Of a stretch of 52,653 nucleotides of DNA, positions 1 to 11,723 are shown in pieces. Numbering within the stretch: the stretch's first letter is position 1; each line of letters begins with the position of its first letter. This DNA comes from an uncultured Anaerolineaceae bacterium (GTDB taxonomy: Bacteria > Chloroflexota > Anaerolineae > Anaerolineales > Anaerolineaceae): positions 1-52,653 of the forward strand of contig CALMGN010000179.1 of assembly GCA_937863605.1 (NCBI GenBank), written 5' to 3'. The position numbers and the translations under genes are program-made. Below the pieces are notes generated by a model. That model saw nothing but the letters and a program-made list of their open reading frames with translations, did not search any database and was not told where the DNA came from.

Positions 1-321
1 CTGGTGACCGAAAATGATGCCGTAGGCTACGGCCCGGCGATTGAATACCGAGTCCCGGGCGGGGTTGGCAAACTCGGTTTCATTTCACCGTTAAGTGAGC
101 ACCAGTTCTGCCAGCGCTGCAACCGCCTGCGCCTCACGGCTGACGGTTATCTCAGACCGTGTTTGATGAGCGATGTGGAAATCCCGGTCCTGCCAGCTCT
201 GCGCAATGGAGAAGCGGTTCTACCGGTAATCCAGCAAGCGGTGGCAGCCAAACCGGAGGGGCATAAACTGGCAACGCAGGCGGCTCCAGGCGGCCGGCGC
301 ATGATTCAAATCGGCGGGTAA
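1..321 (+). CDS. moaA: GTP 3',8-cyclase MoaA, C-terminal part (gene begins before window)
   Basis: Frame open from base 1; GKLGFISPLSEHQFCQRCNRLRLTADGYLRPCL matches the C-terminal Fe-S motif region of MoaA. Confidence 0.9.
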   Translation: MVTENDAVGYGPAIEYRVPGGVGKLGFISPLSEHQFCQRCNRLRLTADGYLRPCLMSDVEIPVLPALRNGEAVLPVIQQAVAAKPEGHKLATQAAPGGRRMIQIGG

Positions 322-343
322 GGTTTCGAAATTGTTATGATGT

Positions 344-378
344 AAAAAAAGAGGCAGGATTTCCTGCCTCTTTAATCA
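344..378. terminator. Bidirectional intrinsic terminator between moaA and upp
   Basis: AAAGAGGCAGG-attt-CCTGCCTCTTT perfect 11-bp stem with A/T tracts on both sides. Confidence 0.85.
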
Positions 379-1005
379 TCAACCTGTTCCGAACTGCCGG
401 TCGCCGGCATCCCCCAACCCTGGGACGATGTAACCCACTTCGTTCAGATGGTCATCAACCGCCGCCAGGTAGATCGGCACGTCCGGATGATGGCTTTGCA
501 TGGCTGCAATTCCTTCGGGTGAACCGATCAAACCCATAAACTTAATGCGTTTGACGCCCCAGTGCTTCAAAATATCCACTGTTGCCACCGCCGAGCCCCC
601 GGTCGCCAGCATCGGATCCAGGATCAGGCAAACCGAAACCCTTGGTTCAGTTGGCAGTTTGTTGTAATATTGCACCGGCTTGAGCGTCTTTTCGTCGCGG
701 TAGATACCGATGTGCCAAACTTCGGCGGACGGCATGAGTTCCCAGATGCCTTCTACCATACCCAGTCCGGCGCGCAAAATGGGGATAAGCCCGATTTTTT
801 CTTCCAGTTCTGCAGCGGGGGCAGTGCCAAGCGGTGTTTTGACGGTTGTGGGGGAGGTTTGGATGTCCGACGTAGCTTCATAGGCTAACAAGCCGGTAAT
901 TTCCCGAACCAATTCACGGAATTTCTTCGGTTCGGTTGAAACAGAGCGCAATTTCCCAAGTTTGTGAAGGATTAGCGGGTGTTGAGAGACATGAACCTGT
1001 GACAT
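379..1005 (-). CDS. upp: Uracil phosphoribosyltransferase
   Basis: 208 aa; [32 protein letters not shown] and [15 protein letters not shown]-binding motif. Confidence 0.95.
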   Translation of the reverse strand: MSQVHVSQHPLILHKLGKLRSVSTEPKKFRELVREITGLLAYEATSDIQTSPTTVKTPLGTAPAAELEEKIGLIPILRAGLGMVEGIWELMPSAEVWHIGIYRDEKTLKPVQYYNKLPTEPRVSVCLILDPMLATGGSAVATVDILKHWGVKRIKFMGLIGSPEGIAAMQSHHPDVPIYLAAVDDHLNEVGYIVPGLGDAGDRQFGTG

Positions 1006-1078
1006 GCATGCTCCTTACCTGAGGATTTCAAGTATTATATATCAATTTAGCCGTTTGAAAGCGTGTATAATCGTGTCC

Positions 1079-2107
1079 ATGAGCGATTCTCCCACACGAC
1101 TGATCACCCCCGACGCTCGTCCCGATGACCGCCTTGACCAGACATTACGTCCGCGGCAGCTTACCGACATCATTGGTCAAGACCAGGTGAAAGAAAATCT
1201 GACCATTTTGATAGCTGCAGCGCGAAAACGCCAGGAGCCTTTGGATCATGTGCTGTTTTACGGTCCGCCAGGGCTGGGGAAGACCACTTTTTCGCACGTA
1301 CTGGCCAATGAAATGGGGGTATCGATCAAAATTACTGCCGGCCCGGCAGTTGAGCGGGCGGGCGACCTGGCAGCCATTTTGACCAATTTGCACGCTGGGG
1401 ATATCCTGTTTATTGATGAAATTCACCGCCTTGGCCGTGCTGTTGAAGAAGTGCTTTACCCGGCGATGGAAGATTTTGCACTGGATATCGTGATTGGCAA
1501 GGGCCCGTCAGCGCGCTCCATCCGCTTGAAATTGCCGCGTTTTACAGTCATCGGCGCGACCACCCGTCTGGCACTGGTCAGTGCGCCGCTGCGCGGGCGC
1601 TTTGGCGCTGTGTACCGTCTGGATTATTACGATTTACCCTCCATGGGTACCATCGTTCAGCGGGCAGCAAAATTACTGGCGGTATACGCCGATCAAAGCG
1701 GTATCGAGGAGGTTGCCCGGCGAGCGCGCGGCACTCCGCGTGTAGCGCTGCGCTTGCTTAGGCGGGTGCGTGATTTCGCTCAGGTGCGGGCTGACGGCAC
1801 CATCACCAGTGAGGTCGCCCGCGAAGCATTGAATCTGCTGAATGTGGATCCACTAGGTTTGGACGATGTGGACCGCCGGGTGCTGCTGACCATAATTGAA
1901 AAGTACAGCGGCGGGCCGGTTGGCCTGAACACCATCGCGGCATCGATCGGCGAGGAACCGGATACGATCATGGATGTGGTCGAGCCGTATTTGCTGCAGC
2001 TGGGGTTCCTAGACCGTACGCCGCAAGGCCGGGTAGCGACCAAACATGCCTACGACCACCTGCAGCTGCCGTATAACGCAGAAAATCAACAACCGCGCTT
2101 GATTTGA
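1079..2107 (+). CDS. ruvB: Holliday junction branch migration helicase RuvB
   Basis: [28 protein letters not shown] Walker A, DEIHRL; start taken at internal Met ([11 protein letters not shown]) rather than the ORF start at 1004. Confidence 0.95.
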   Translation: MSDSPTRLITPDARPDDRLDQTLRPRQLTDIIGQDQVKENLTILIAAARKRQEPLDHVLFYGPPGLGKTTFSHVLANEMGVSIKITAGPAVERAGDLAAILTNLHAGDILFIDEIHRLGRAVEEVLYPAMEDFALDIVIGKGPSARSIRLKLPRFTVIGATTRLALVSAPLRGRFGAVYRLDYYDLPSMGTIVQRAAKLLAVYADQSGIEEVARRARGTPRVALRLLRRVRDFAQVRADGTITSEVAREALNLLNVDPLGLDDVDRRVLLTIIEKYSGGPVGLNTIAASIGEEPDTIMDVVEPYLLQLGFLDRTPQGRVATKHAYDHLQLPYNAENQQPRLI

Positions 2108-2184
2108 TGAGAGGTTAAGCCAATGAAGGTCGGGATAATTACCATTCATCCCGGCTTAAGAGGGTTAAAACGCAACCTATAACC

Positions 2185-3204
2185 ATGAAAACTTCCGATT
2201 TCAATTATGACCTGCCCGGTGAGCTTATTGCCCAGACCCCGGTGGAGCCGCGACATGCTTCGCGCCTACTGGTGATGAAACGGGATAGGCCAGAGCTTGC
2301 ACACACTAAATTTTGGAATGTCACGGATTACCTGCAGCCAGGTGATTTGCTGGTAATCAACCAGACGCGGGTGATCCCGGCTCGAATCTTTGGCAAAAAA
2401 TCGACCGGCGGCAAGGTCGAGCTGCTGCTGCTGCGCCGCGTTGACCTGACCACCTGGGAAGCGCTGGTGGGTGGCAAAAAAGTTCACAGCGGTACCCGGT
2501 TGACTTTGGATGGCGGGCCGTCGGCTGAGGTGGTGGCAGAATTGGAAGGCCCAAGGCGTTTGGTGCAGTTTGCCGAGCCGGTTGAGACATACCTGGCGGC
2601 AGCTGGTCAAATGCCGCTGCCGCCATACATCCATGAACGCCTGGCGGACCCCGAACGCTACCAGACGGTGTACGCCCGCGAGACAGGATCGGCTGCTGCG
2701 CCTACTGCCGGGCTGCATTTCACCCCGGAATTAATGACGCGCCTGGAAGCGAACGGTGTGCAGTTTGCCCGAGTAACGCTGCATGTTGGACTGGACACCT
2801 TTGCCCCGGTCACCGAAGATGACCCGCTGGAGCATAAAATCCATACTGAATGGTGCGAGCTGGATGCTGATACCGCGGCTCAAATCAACCGCACCAAAAC
2901 TCAGGGCGGGCGAGTGATTGCGGTCGGCACTACCTCGGTGCGGACGCTCGAGAGTGCTGCTCGGACGGCAACAGAGGGGGATGCGGTTGGAGGATATTCT
3001 GGACCGACTGACCTCTTTATCCTGCCCGGATACAAATTTCGGGTGGTGGACGCCATGATTACCAACTTTCACCTGCCCAAATCAACCCTGCTGATGCTGG
3101 TCAGCGCCTTTGCCGGCCGCGAACGCATCCTGGAGGTGTATGCCGAGGCGGTCCGCCTGAATTACCGCTTTTTTTCTTTTGGCGATGCGATGTTAATCCT
3201 ATAG
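2185..3204 (+). CDS. queA: S-adenosylmethionine:tRNA ribosyltransferase-isomerase
   Basis: 339 aa; KTSDFNYDLPGELIAQTPVEPRHASRLL, TAGLHFTPEL, TNFHLPKSTLLMLVSAFAG. Confidence 0.95.
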   Translation: MKTSDFNYDLPGELIAQTPVEPRHASRLLVMKRDRPELAHTKFWNVTDYLQPGDLLVINQTRVIPARIFGKKSTGGKVELLLLRRVDLTTWEALVGGKKVHSGTRLTLDGGPSAEVVAELEGPRRLVQFAEPVETYLAAAGQMPLPPYIHERLADPERYQTVYARETGSAAAPTAGLHFTPELMTRLEANGVQFARVTLHVGLDTFAPVTEDDPLEHKIHTEWCELDADTAAQINRTKTQGGRVIAVGTTSVRTLESAARTATEGDAVGGYSGPTDLFILPGYKFRVVDAMITNFHLPKSTLLMLVSAFAGRERILEVYAEAVRLNYRFFSFGDAMLIL

Positions 3205-3306
3205 TTCCGGAATTCGAGCGCAGGCAAGCCCTCATGGTGGCATGCAGCAATCGGTTTTGGTACAATTTATCCATAACTTCCAAGATTGTTCAACGAAAGG
3301 GTAAAA

Positions 3307-3822
3307 ATGAGCAACATGCAATGGAACAAACCCCCCGCTTTTGAGCTCGACCTTAAGAAGAGCTACACTGCAACACTAACCACTGATCAGGGCGATATCG
3401 TCATTCACCTTTTCGCCGATAAAGTTCCTACTACAGTCAATAATTTTGTTTTCCTGGCACGCCAGGGTTACTATGACGGCACCATTTTTCATCGCGTGAT
3501 CAAGGATTTCATGGTGCAGGGCGGCGATCCGACGGGTACCGGCCGCGGGGGTCCGGGCTATCAGTTTAAAGACGAGTTCCACAAGGATTTAAAGCACAGC
3601 AAACCGGGCATCCTCTCGATGGCAAATGCCGGGCCGCAAACCAACGGATCACAGTTCTTCATCACCCATGTGCCAACGCCGCACCTCGATAACAAGCACG
3701 CGGTTTTTGGCGAAGTGACTTCAGGTTTGGATGTGCTGATGGCCATTCCACTGCGCGACCCAATGCGGCCAAACAGCCCGGCGGGCAAACTGCTCAAGGT
3801 CACCATCGCCGAAAGCGAATGA
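3307..3822 (+). CDS. Peptidyl-prolyl cis-trans isomerase, cyclophilin type
   Basis: [25 protein letters not shown] and [17 protein letters not shown] cyclophilin motifs; ORF start 3286, likely start Met 3307. Confidence 0.93.
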   Translation: MSNMQWNKPPAFELDLKKSYTATLTTDQGDIVIHLFADKVPTTVNNFVFLARQGYYDGTIFHRVIKDFMVQGGDPTGTGRGGPGYQFKDEFHKDLKHSKPGILSMANAGPQTNGSQFFITHVPTPHLDNKHAVFGEVTSGLDVLMAIPLRDPMRPNSPAGKLLKVTIAESE

Positions 3823-4574
3823 CCCCGGTTCAAAATTTAGACTCGCTTCAATCTTCTGGCGCAGGCGGGGATGGGATCGTTCCAAGCAACCAGCAAAAAT
3901 GGATTGAGCTGAACGCCAGCATCACCGCCTGCCGTCTATGCCCGCGGTTGGTCAGCTACCGCGAGGATATTGCCCGTGTCAAAAAACGCGCCTTTCGCGA
4001 CTGGGAGTACTGGGGCAAGCCAGTGCCTGGCTTCGGCGACCCGCATGCCCGGCTGCTGGTGGTTGGGCTGGCGCCGGGAGCGCACGGCTCAAACCGCACC
4101 GGGCGCATGTTTACGGGTGATTCATCCGGCGACTTTTTGTATGCCGCTCTCCATCGGGTTGGGATGGCCAATCAGCCGACGACCGTTCAACGGGATGACG
4201 GGCTAAGGCTGCAGGATGTGTTTATCACCGCCATTTGCCTCTGCGTCCCGCCGGATAACAAACCGAACCCCGAAGAGATCCGTACCTGTCAACCCTATCT
4301 GGAGGCTGAAATGGATTTGCTAACCGGTTTTCAAGGGATCGTGGCACTTGGCAGCCTGGCCTTCCAACAGGTGCTGGCGATATTCCGAGGGCACGGGCAC
4401 ACGGTCGGGCGGCTGGAATTTGCTCACAACGCGTTATATGAACTGGGCGATGGCCTACCTTGGTTACTGGCGTCCTACCATCCCAGCCGACAGAATACGC
4501 AAACTGGCCGCCTCACCATCGAAATGTTCGATGCCATCTGGCAGCGGGCGAAAAACCTTTTAGATACGGAATGA
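3819..4574 (+). CDS. udgB: Uracil-DNA glycosylase family 5 (UdgB-like)
   Basis: [50 protein letters not shown] overlap with the upstream gene. Confidence 0.85.
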   Translation: MTPVQNLDSLQSSGAGGDGIVPSNQQKWIELNASITACRLCPRLVSYREDIARVKKRAFRDWEYWGKPVPGFGDPHARLLVVGLAPGAHGSNRTGRMFTGDSSGDFLYAALHRVGMANQPTTVQRDDGLRLQDVFITAICLCVPPDNKPNPEEIRTCQPYLEAEMDLLTGFQGIVALGSLAFQQVLAIFRGHGHTVGRLEFAHNALYELGDGLPWLLASYHPSRQNTQTGRLTIEMFDAIWQRAKNLLDTE

Positions 4575-4607
4575 GTCCCAGGGATTTCTAAATCGGGGGT
4601 AATTGGT

Positions 4608-5570
4608 ATGCATCCTTTGCGATTTTTTGCCTTTATTTTCATCCTGGTTCTGCTGGTTGTGCTGGTCGGACCGCTCATCATGCCGATCCCGCCGCTGCCT
4701 GAGACGATAGCGGTGGCCGACCTGGCCGACTCCGACAGCCACTTCATCGAGGTCAATTCCATTCAGGTGCATTATAAAATGGCCGGCTCCGGCAAACCAG
4801 TGATGGTTCTACTGCACGGGTTTGGCTCAAGCATCTACACCTGGCACAAGGTGATGGATTCGCTGGCTGCCGAGGGAACCGTGATTGCCTTTGACCGCCC
4901 AGCCTTTGGCCTGACGGACCGCCCCGTGCCCGGCGAGTGGACCAGCGAAAACCCGTATTCCAATGAGTTCCAGGTGCAGCTAACGGTTGGGTTAATGGAT
5001 GCGCTAAACGTGGAAAAAGCGGTTCTGGTGGGGCACTCAGCTGGCGGGACGGTTGCGCTGCAAACTGCGCTAACTTACCCGGATCGTGTCAGCGGGCTGG
5101 TCCTGGTGGATGCTGCCGTTTTTGCCACCGGCGGGATGTCGGGAATCGCACGTTGGTTGGCTGATACGCCGCAGATGAAGCGGCTAGGCCCGTATCTGTC
5201 ACGATCACTGGCTGGCAAGCAGGGGGACGCCTTCCTGGAGGCCTCCTGGCACGATTATTCGAAATTCACTGCCGAGGACAAGGCAGCCTATCGTAAGCCG
5301 CTGCAGATTGCCAACTGGGACGTTGCGTTGTGGGAGTACACCAAAGTCAACCGTGAAACCGATCTAGGACAGCGGTTGGGGGAAATAAGGTTTGCAGTGC
5401 TGGTCATTAGCGGGGACGATGACCGGATTATTCCGCCAGCGGAGAGCCAGCGGATCGCTGAGGCATTGCCGGATGCAAAACTGGTGACCGTGGACGCCTG
5501 CGGTCATGTGCCGCAGGAAGAATGCCCTGAGGCATTTTTAAAGCCGGTTTTGGAATATATTGTTCGATAG
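4608..5570 (+). CDS. Alpha/beta hydrolase, membrane-anchored N-terminus
   Basis: VLLHGFGSS, GHSAGGTVAL nucleophile elbow, ACGHVPQEE; N-terminal hydrophobic helix. Confidence 0.88.
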   Translation: MHPLRFFAFIFILVLLVVLVGPLIMPIPPLPETIAVADLADSDSHFIEVNSIQVHYKMAGSGKPVMVLLHGFGSSIYTWHKVMDSLAAEGTVIAFDRPAFGLTDRPVPGEWTSENPYSNEFQVQLTVGLMDALNVEKAVLVGHSAGGTVALQTALTYPDRVSGLVLVDAAVFATGGMSGIARWLADTPQMKRLGPYLSRSLAGKQGDAFLEASWHDYSKFTAEDKAAYRKPLQIANWDVALWEYTKVNRETDLGQRLGEIRFAVLVISGDDDRIIPPAESQRIAEALPDAKLVTVDACGHVPQEECPEAFLKPVLEYIVR

Positions 5571-5612
5571 GGTGCGCTCAAAATGCACCACACATTGTGA
5601 AGTGAAAAACCA

Positions 5613-5667
5613 GGGCACGGGGATAGTGGAAAATCATAGCGAATTGTGAAAATCCCCGTGCCGCTAC
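5613..5667. repeat. Copy 1 of a ~55-bp direct repeat containing an 11-bp inverted repeat
   Basis: GGCACGGGGAT...ATCCCCGTGCC; near-identical to 5766..5820. Confidence 0.9.
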
Positions 5668-5765
5668 AAAAGAATCGACCGATGCAGATTACTCGGCATG
5701 GTGTCAGATAAAACATGCGTAAAGCGCGTTCGGAACGTACCACGCTCTACGCCATGTAAAGGTCT

Positions 5766-5820
5766 GGGCACGGGGATAGTGGAAAATCATAGCGAATTGT
5801 GAAAATCCCTGTGCCGCTAC
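5766..5820. repeat. Copy 2 of the ~55-bp direct repeat
   Basis: Same sequence with one C-to-T change in the 3' arm, still G:U-pairable in the plus-strand RNA. Confidence 0.9.
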
Positions 5821-5861
5821 TGAAATGAACCAATAATATTGCGTATAGCCGATAACTATTG

Positions 5862-5896
5862 AGGAAAATAAAGGGCGGGACATTTTCTCCCGCCCT
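5862..5896 (-). terminator. Intrinsic terminator of eno
   Basis: AGGGCGGGA-cattttc-TCCCGCCCT; a T-rich tract (CTTTATTTTCC) follows on the minus strand. Confidence 0.8.
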
Positions 5897-5918
5897 GTAG
5901 GTCTAGATTAATCGTTTT

Positions 5919-7223
<1,305 letters not shown>

Positions 7224-7329
7224 TCATGAGATTTTCAGGCAATACTGCCTGTAGCTTGTTAAAACGATTGCCCTCAAGTATAACCGGTTTCCGGTCAACT
7301 TGAGGGCTGACTTGTGAACGAAAGCACAA

Positions 7330-8991
7330 TTATTTCTTGTTTGCTTTTTCTTTCACAACGGTGACAACAAACGGGTGCGTCTTGATTCCCGCCCGGTCGC
7401 AGGCAGCCTGGACAAAGGCTTTGAAAAGAGGATGCGGACGGTTGGGGCGTGAGAGGAACTCGGGGTGGAACTGGGTGCCGACCATAAAGGGGTGATCGGC
7501 CAACTCGACGATTTCCACCAGGCGTCCGTCGGGTGACAGACCTGAAATACGCAGCCCGGCGGCGGTCAATGATTCACGATAGGCATTGTTAAACTCAAAG
7601 CGATGGCGGTGGCGTTCCTGCACCTGATCTTGTTTGTAGGCTGCATAGGTCAGCGTCCCCGGCTGCAGGTCGCACGGATAAAGGCCTAACCGCATTGTGC
7701 CGCCCATGTCGGTGACCTCGTGCTGGTCGGGCATCAGGTCAATGACCGGATGCTGTGTTGAGCGGTCAAATTCGGTTGAATTTGCCGTTTCATCTCCCAG
7801 TATGTGACGCCCGAATTCAACCACCATCAACTGCATTCCAAGACACAACCCCAGGTAAGGGATCTTCTCGGTGCGGGCGGTGCGGGCTGCCAGAATTTTT
7901 CCTTCGATGCCGCGGCTGCCGAAACCACCAGGAACCAGGATTCCATCCGCCTTGTGGACGACATCCAGATTCTTCCCGCGTTCCAGGTCAGTGGAATGAA
8001 TCCAGTCAATTTCGACGGTGACCCCCAGGTGCAGGGCAGCGTGGTAGAGCGACTCGCGCACGCTCATATAGGCATCGTGCAGCTCGACATACTTTCCGAC
8101 CAGCGCGACCCGCACGCTCGGACGAGGCTTATCCACCTGAGCTACCAGGCGTTTCCAATCCGTCCAATCCGGTTTTTTACGGGCTTGCAGCCCGAATTTT
8201 TCCAGAATGTAATCAGCAATTCCGTTCTCCTCGAGCATTAATGGAACGGCGTAAAGGTTCTTGCTGGTGACCATTGGCACGACGGCGCGTCTGTCAACGT
8301 CGCAGAACAAGGCCAGCTTGTCGATGATGGCGCGGTCAACCGGATAATCCGAGCGGGCGACCACCATGTCCGGGTTGATACCGATCGAGCGCAGCTCAGC
8401 CACAGAGTGCTGGGTCGGTTTGGTTTTTAATTCGCCGGTAGCACCGATGTAGGGCAGCCAGGTAACGTGGATGAAGAAGGTATTTTCACGCCCAAGGTCA
8501 CCGCGCAGCTGGCGCAACGATTCTAAAAATGGCAGGCTTTCAATGTCACCGACTGTCCCGCCTACTTCGACCAGAACGATTTCAGCGCCGGTAGATTTAG
8601 CCACTTGAGTGATGCGGCGCTTGATTTCATTGGTGATGTGGGGGATGACCTGGATAGTCCCGCCCAGGAAGTCACCGCGCCGTTCTTTGCCGATGACCTC
8701 GGCGTACACCTGACCGGTGGTCATATTACAGACTTTGCTCAGGCGGACGTCGATGAATCGTTCATAATGGCCAAGATCAAGGTCGGTTTCAGCGCCGTCA
8801 TCCAGCACAAAGACTTCACCATGTTGATAAGGACTCATAGTGCCCGGGTCAACATTGATGTATGGATCCAACTTTTGCACGACTACGTTGAACCCGCGCT
8901 CTTTAAGGAGTCGCCCCGTTGCAGCTGCGGTTACGCCTTTTCCAACCGAACTGACCACGCCGCCGGTGTAGAAAATGTATTTTGTGGGCAT
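7330..8991 (-). CDS. pyrG: CTP synthase
   Basis: [57 protein letters not shown], glutaminase LGLCLGMQ; start at Met 8991 with GGAGG upstream. Confidence 0.96.
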   Translation of the reverse strand: MPTKYIFYTGGVVSSVGKGVTAAATGRLLKERGFNVVVQKLDPYINVDPGTMSPYQHGEVFVLDDGAETDLDLGHYERFIDVRLSKVCNMTTGQVYAEVIGKERRGDFLGGTIQVIPHITNEIKRRITQVAKSTGAEIVLVEVGGTVGDIESLPFLESLRQLRGDLGRENTFFIHVTWLPYIGATGELKTKPTQHSVAELRSIGINPDMVVARSDYPVDRAIIDKLALFCDVDRRAVVPMVTSKNLYAVPLMLEENGIADYILEKFGLQARKKPDWTDWKRLVAQVDKPRPSVRVALVGKYVELHDAYMSVRESLYHAALHLGVTVEIDWIHSTDLERGKNLDVVHKADGILVPGGFGSRGIEGKILAARTARTEKIPYLGLCLGMQLMVVEFGRHILGDETANSTEFDRSTQHPVIDLMPDQHEVTDMGGTMRLGLYPCDLQPGTLTYAAYKQDQVQERHRHRFEFNNAYRESLTAAGLRISGLSPDGRLVEIVELADHPFMVGTQFHPEFLSRPNRPHPLFKAFVQAACDRAGIKTHPFVVTVVKEKANKK

Positions 8992-9027
8992 TAATCCTCC
9001 AGAAGAGAAAATAAGGTTATTAAGCGG

Positions 9028-9062
9028 CGGAGGGAGGGCCGATGAACCGACGCCTCCCTCCG
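9028..9062 (-). promoter_or_regulatory. GC-rich hairpin in the pyrG 5' leader
   Basis: GGAGGGAGG / CCTCCCTCC plus one closing C:G pair, 15-nt loop, ~37 bp upstream of the pyrG start. Confidence 0.5.
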
Positions 9063-9258
9063 GGAAATGCGAATAAACTTGCAATTAGGTGAAACGCCTG
9101 GTGCCGTAAGCTGCCCTTTCAAATAAAACACCGGGAGGAATTAACCTAAAACCACTTCCACCCGGTCGTGCCGGAAAAAACCCGTTTAATAAAAATAGTT
9201 TACCACAATCCGGCTCAAAATCTGTCAAATATTTGGTAAAAATTGATCCTGCAAAGAA

Positions 9259-9286
9259 ACCTGCCTGGCGTTTTTGCCAGGCAGGT
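9259..9286. terminator. Strong hairpin, probable terminator downstream of the S1-domain gene
   Basis: ACCTGCCTGGC-gttttt-GCCAGGCAGGT, perfect 11-bp stem. Confidence 0.65.
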
Positions 9287-9439
9287 AAAGTTTTCTGTTT
9301 TGGGGTGCTGAAACCGCCGGTTCAGACCCGAAGGGGGTGAAAACCGGAGGAACTTTGAAAATCCCTGGCAGTCATCATGGCTGATGGCGCAGCGATGTTT
9401 TGAAAGTGCGGGTCAACCAATTGTTATTATTGGAACCGG

Positions 9440-10279
9440 CTAACTTTCCCGTGAAGAATCGATCTTTTTCTCAAGGGTGCGAGCCAGCAGATCTTCTTGC
9501 TCGGTCTGCAGACTGGAAGCTTTCACCTTTTTGGCTTTTGGCTCAGCTTTGCGGGATTTGGCTTTTTCCATGGCTTCGCGGATGGCGATCTCCATAAAGG
9601 TCGGCTCGGCTTCCTTGGCGGCAGTATTACCGCTCAGAGTAGCAATTTCTTCAGCCGACATATAGCCTTCATCACCCTTTTTGCGTTTGGTGTCTTTCTT
9701 GCGGCGTTTGTCTTTGCCCTTTTCCGGCGCCTGATATTCAACTTCTTCTTTAACTGGTTCAGGCTGCAGTGCCTTCAAGCTGAGTTTGATCTGCTTCTTT
9801 TTCTTGTTGACGTCGATCACCTGGGCCTCGAGCTCGTCGCCTTCTTTGACAACGTCACCCGGGGTGCGGACGTACCCATGGGCTAACTCGCTGATGTGGA
9901 TCAGCCCTGGGCGTTCGGCGCCAATCTCGAGGAATGCGCCAAAGGTCTCAACTCGAACCACGTTGCCTTTGACGACCATGTCCTTCTTGATTTCGTGCCA
10001 ATCGAGGTCAAGGGGTTTGATCATGGTCAATTCGATGCGGTCTTCTTTGACCTTGCGAACCCAGACTTCGACTTCCTGACCTTCCTGCAAGACTTCTTTT
10101 ACACTTTTAATCGTCTGGCCGGTCGGAGAAACAAGCTGCGATACATGAATCACTGCCGGTTTGCCGACACCGATATCTATTACGGCGCCAGCCAGAGAGG
10201 TTCTTTGCACTTTCCCGGTGAATTTAGCTTTTGCTTTTAATTCCTGGGTGGTGCTATCGGATACGACGGGATTTTCCAT
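9440..10279 (-). CDS. S1 RNA-binding domain protein (two S1 domains, basic tail)
   Basis: GKVQRTSLAGAVIDIGVGKPAVIHVSQL and GNVVRVETFGAFLEIGAERPGLIHISELAHGYV. Confidence 0.88.
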   Translation of the reverse strand: MENPVVSDSTTQELKAKAKFTGKVQRTSLAGAVIDIGVGKPAVIHVSQLVSPTGQTIKSVKEVLQEGQEVEVWVRKVKEDRIELTMIKPLDLDWHEIKKDMVVKGNVVRVETFGAFLEIGAERPGLIHISELAHGYVRTPGDVVKEGDELEAQVIDVNKKKKQIKLSLKALQPEPVKEEVEYQAPEKGKDKRRKKDTKRKKGDEGYMSAEEIATLSGNTAAKEAEPTFMEIAIREAMEKAKSRKAEPKAKKVKASSLQTEQEDLLARTLEKKIDSSRES

Positions 10280-10387
10280 TTACTTTTCTCCCAAAGTTCA
10301 AATTTCAGCAAGGGTTGATTATACCCGTGTGTCCCAGAACTGTCAATTAAGGGGTTGAGTTGTCTAAGATCGTAACAAAGATGCAAC

Positions 10388-11380
10388 TTACACCTGGTGC
10401 AGAGAGCGGAAAGAAATCATTCCCAGCAGCAAAGGGAACCAGAAAGTAACCGACCGGTAGGCCAGAGTCACCACCATGGCGGCTTCCAGGGGAATACCGA
10501 GTGACTTCAAGGCCAGGGTCATTACACCTTCGACGATGCCAACGCCGGCGGGAGTGGGGGAAATAATGACGAACAAGTAGGCGATACTGAAACCGGCCAC
10601 CACCACGGCAATCGTGGTTGGTACTTTAAACGCTAAAAAGATGATGCCTAAAATACTAACCAGCAGCAACTTATTCAACAACGTCAGGATTAGCGGGCGC
10701 AGCCAACCGCGCCGAACATGCTGCAACGCCTGGACGCCTTCCACGACTTCGCAGGCAAAAATTCTAGCATTTTCCTCACTTAGAACCTCATGTTTGCGGA
10801 ACGGTTTGACGATTTTGTTGACTGTGCGGGCGATAAAGGATACCACCTGAATTAATCGCGTTTCTGAACGCGAGGCCAGGTAGAGCAATCCCCCCAGGGT
10901 TAGCGCCAGGACCAGGAAGAGCAGGAAGGCGATAACATCCGCCGCATTTAAGGTATTGCGTAAGAAGAGGATTATGAGACCGACGAAGATGATGCTCAGC
11001 AGGCCGAAATAGTCAAATAAAAGGAAAAGCATGCTGCCAACGGTCACGCGGGCGGAGGAATGTCCATTTTTCATGGCGTCTGAGTAGATGACTGCCATCC
11101 CGCTAACGCCGGCGCTTGGGGCGACGATGTTGATGAAATTCACCGCTGCAACCAGACGGGCCAGCGGGATCAATTCTTTACGGATGCCAACGATGCGGAA
11201 GAGCGTTTGAAAGGATTTGCCTAATACAAGAATCCATCCGATTTCGATGAGCACCGCCAGGCCGATAATAAATATATTGCCTTCTTGCAGCACCAGCCCG
11301 ATTTGGCGTAGTTCGCTGAAGCTAGTGATCAGGAAAATGATTGCTAGCAAAACGATGAGGGCGACGACGAATTTTTTCAA
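10388..11380 (-). CDS. Lysylphosphatidylglycerol synthase TM-region / YbhN-like (UPF0104) membrane protein
   Basis: Multi-TM protein with INIVAPSAGVSGMAVIYSDAMKNG and SPTPAGVGIVEGVM. Confidence 0.8.
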   Translation of the reverse strand: MKKFVVALIVLLAIIFLITSFSELRQIGLVLQEGNIFIIGLAVLIEIGWILVLGKSFQTLFRIVGIRKELIPLARLVAAVNFINIVAPSAGVSGMAVIYSDAMKNGHSSARVTVGSMLFLLFDYFGLLSIIFVGLIILFLRNTLNAADVIAFLLFLVLALTLGGLLYLASRSETRLIQVVSFIARTVNKIVKPFRKHEVLSEENARIFACEVVEGVQALQHVRRGWLRPLILTLLNKLLLVSILGIIFLAFKVPTTIAVVVAGFSIAYLFVIISPTPAGVGIVEGVMTLALKSLGIPLEAAMVVTLAYRSVTFWFPLLLGMISFRSLHQV

Positions 11381-11398
11381 TGTGGAGCAACCAACGTT

Positions 11399-11678
11399 TT
11401 AACGGGATTCGGTCAGTACGAGGGAGACGCTTTGCGAACGGTTATTGCGATTAAATTGAATTTCCAGTTCCTGACCAGGTGCGAAACTATACAGCGTATT
11501 CAGGTAAGGGTGGCTTTCGTCAATTGGCGTGCCGCCTATTTGTGTAATGATATCACCAACTCGAAGGCCGGCTTCCGCGGCTGGGCTGCCTGCTATTATA
11601 TCTGAAATGTAGACTCCCCACGCTACCGCGAATTGCAAATAGCAACACAATTGCGATGGTCGCGGTATTCTGCTTCAT
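11399..11678 (-). pseudogene. Remnant of an HtrA/DegP-like protein: signal-peptide-like start plus frameshifted PDZ domain
   Basis: Intact PDZ (GVYISDIIAGSPAAEAGLRVGDIITQIGG) in ORF 11399..11650; an ATG with RBS at 11678 (MKQNTATIAIVLLFA) lies in a different frame; no protease domain. Confidence 0.65.
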
Positions 11679-11723
11679 AACAATAATCTCCTGATATCCA
11701 GTGCCGTATAGCCACAGGTCAAG

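Noticed and set aside
1-321. Truncated moaA as a pseudogene
   Set aside because: The frame is open to base 1; truncation is the window edge.
5613-5820. Possible CRISPR array
   Set aside because: Only two repeats, ~98-bp spacing between units, large internal hairpin and no cas genes.
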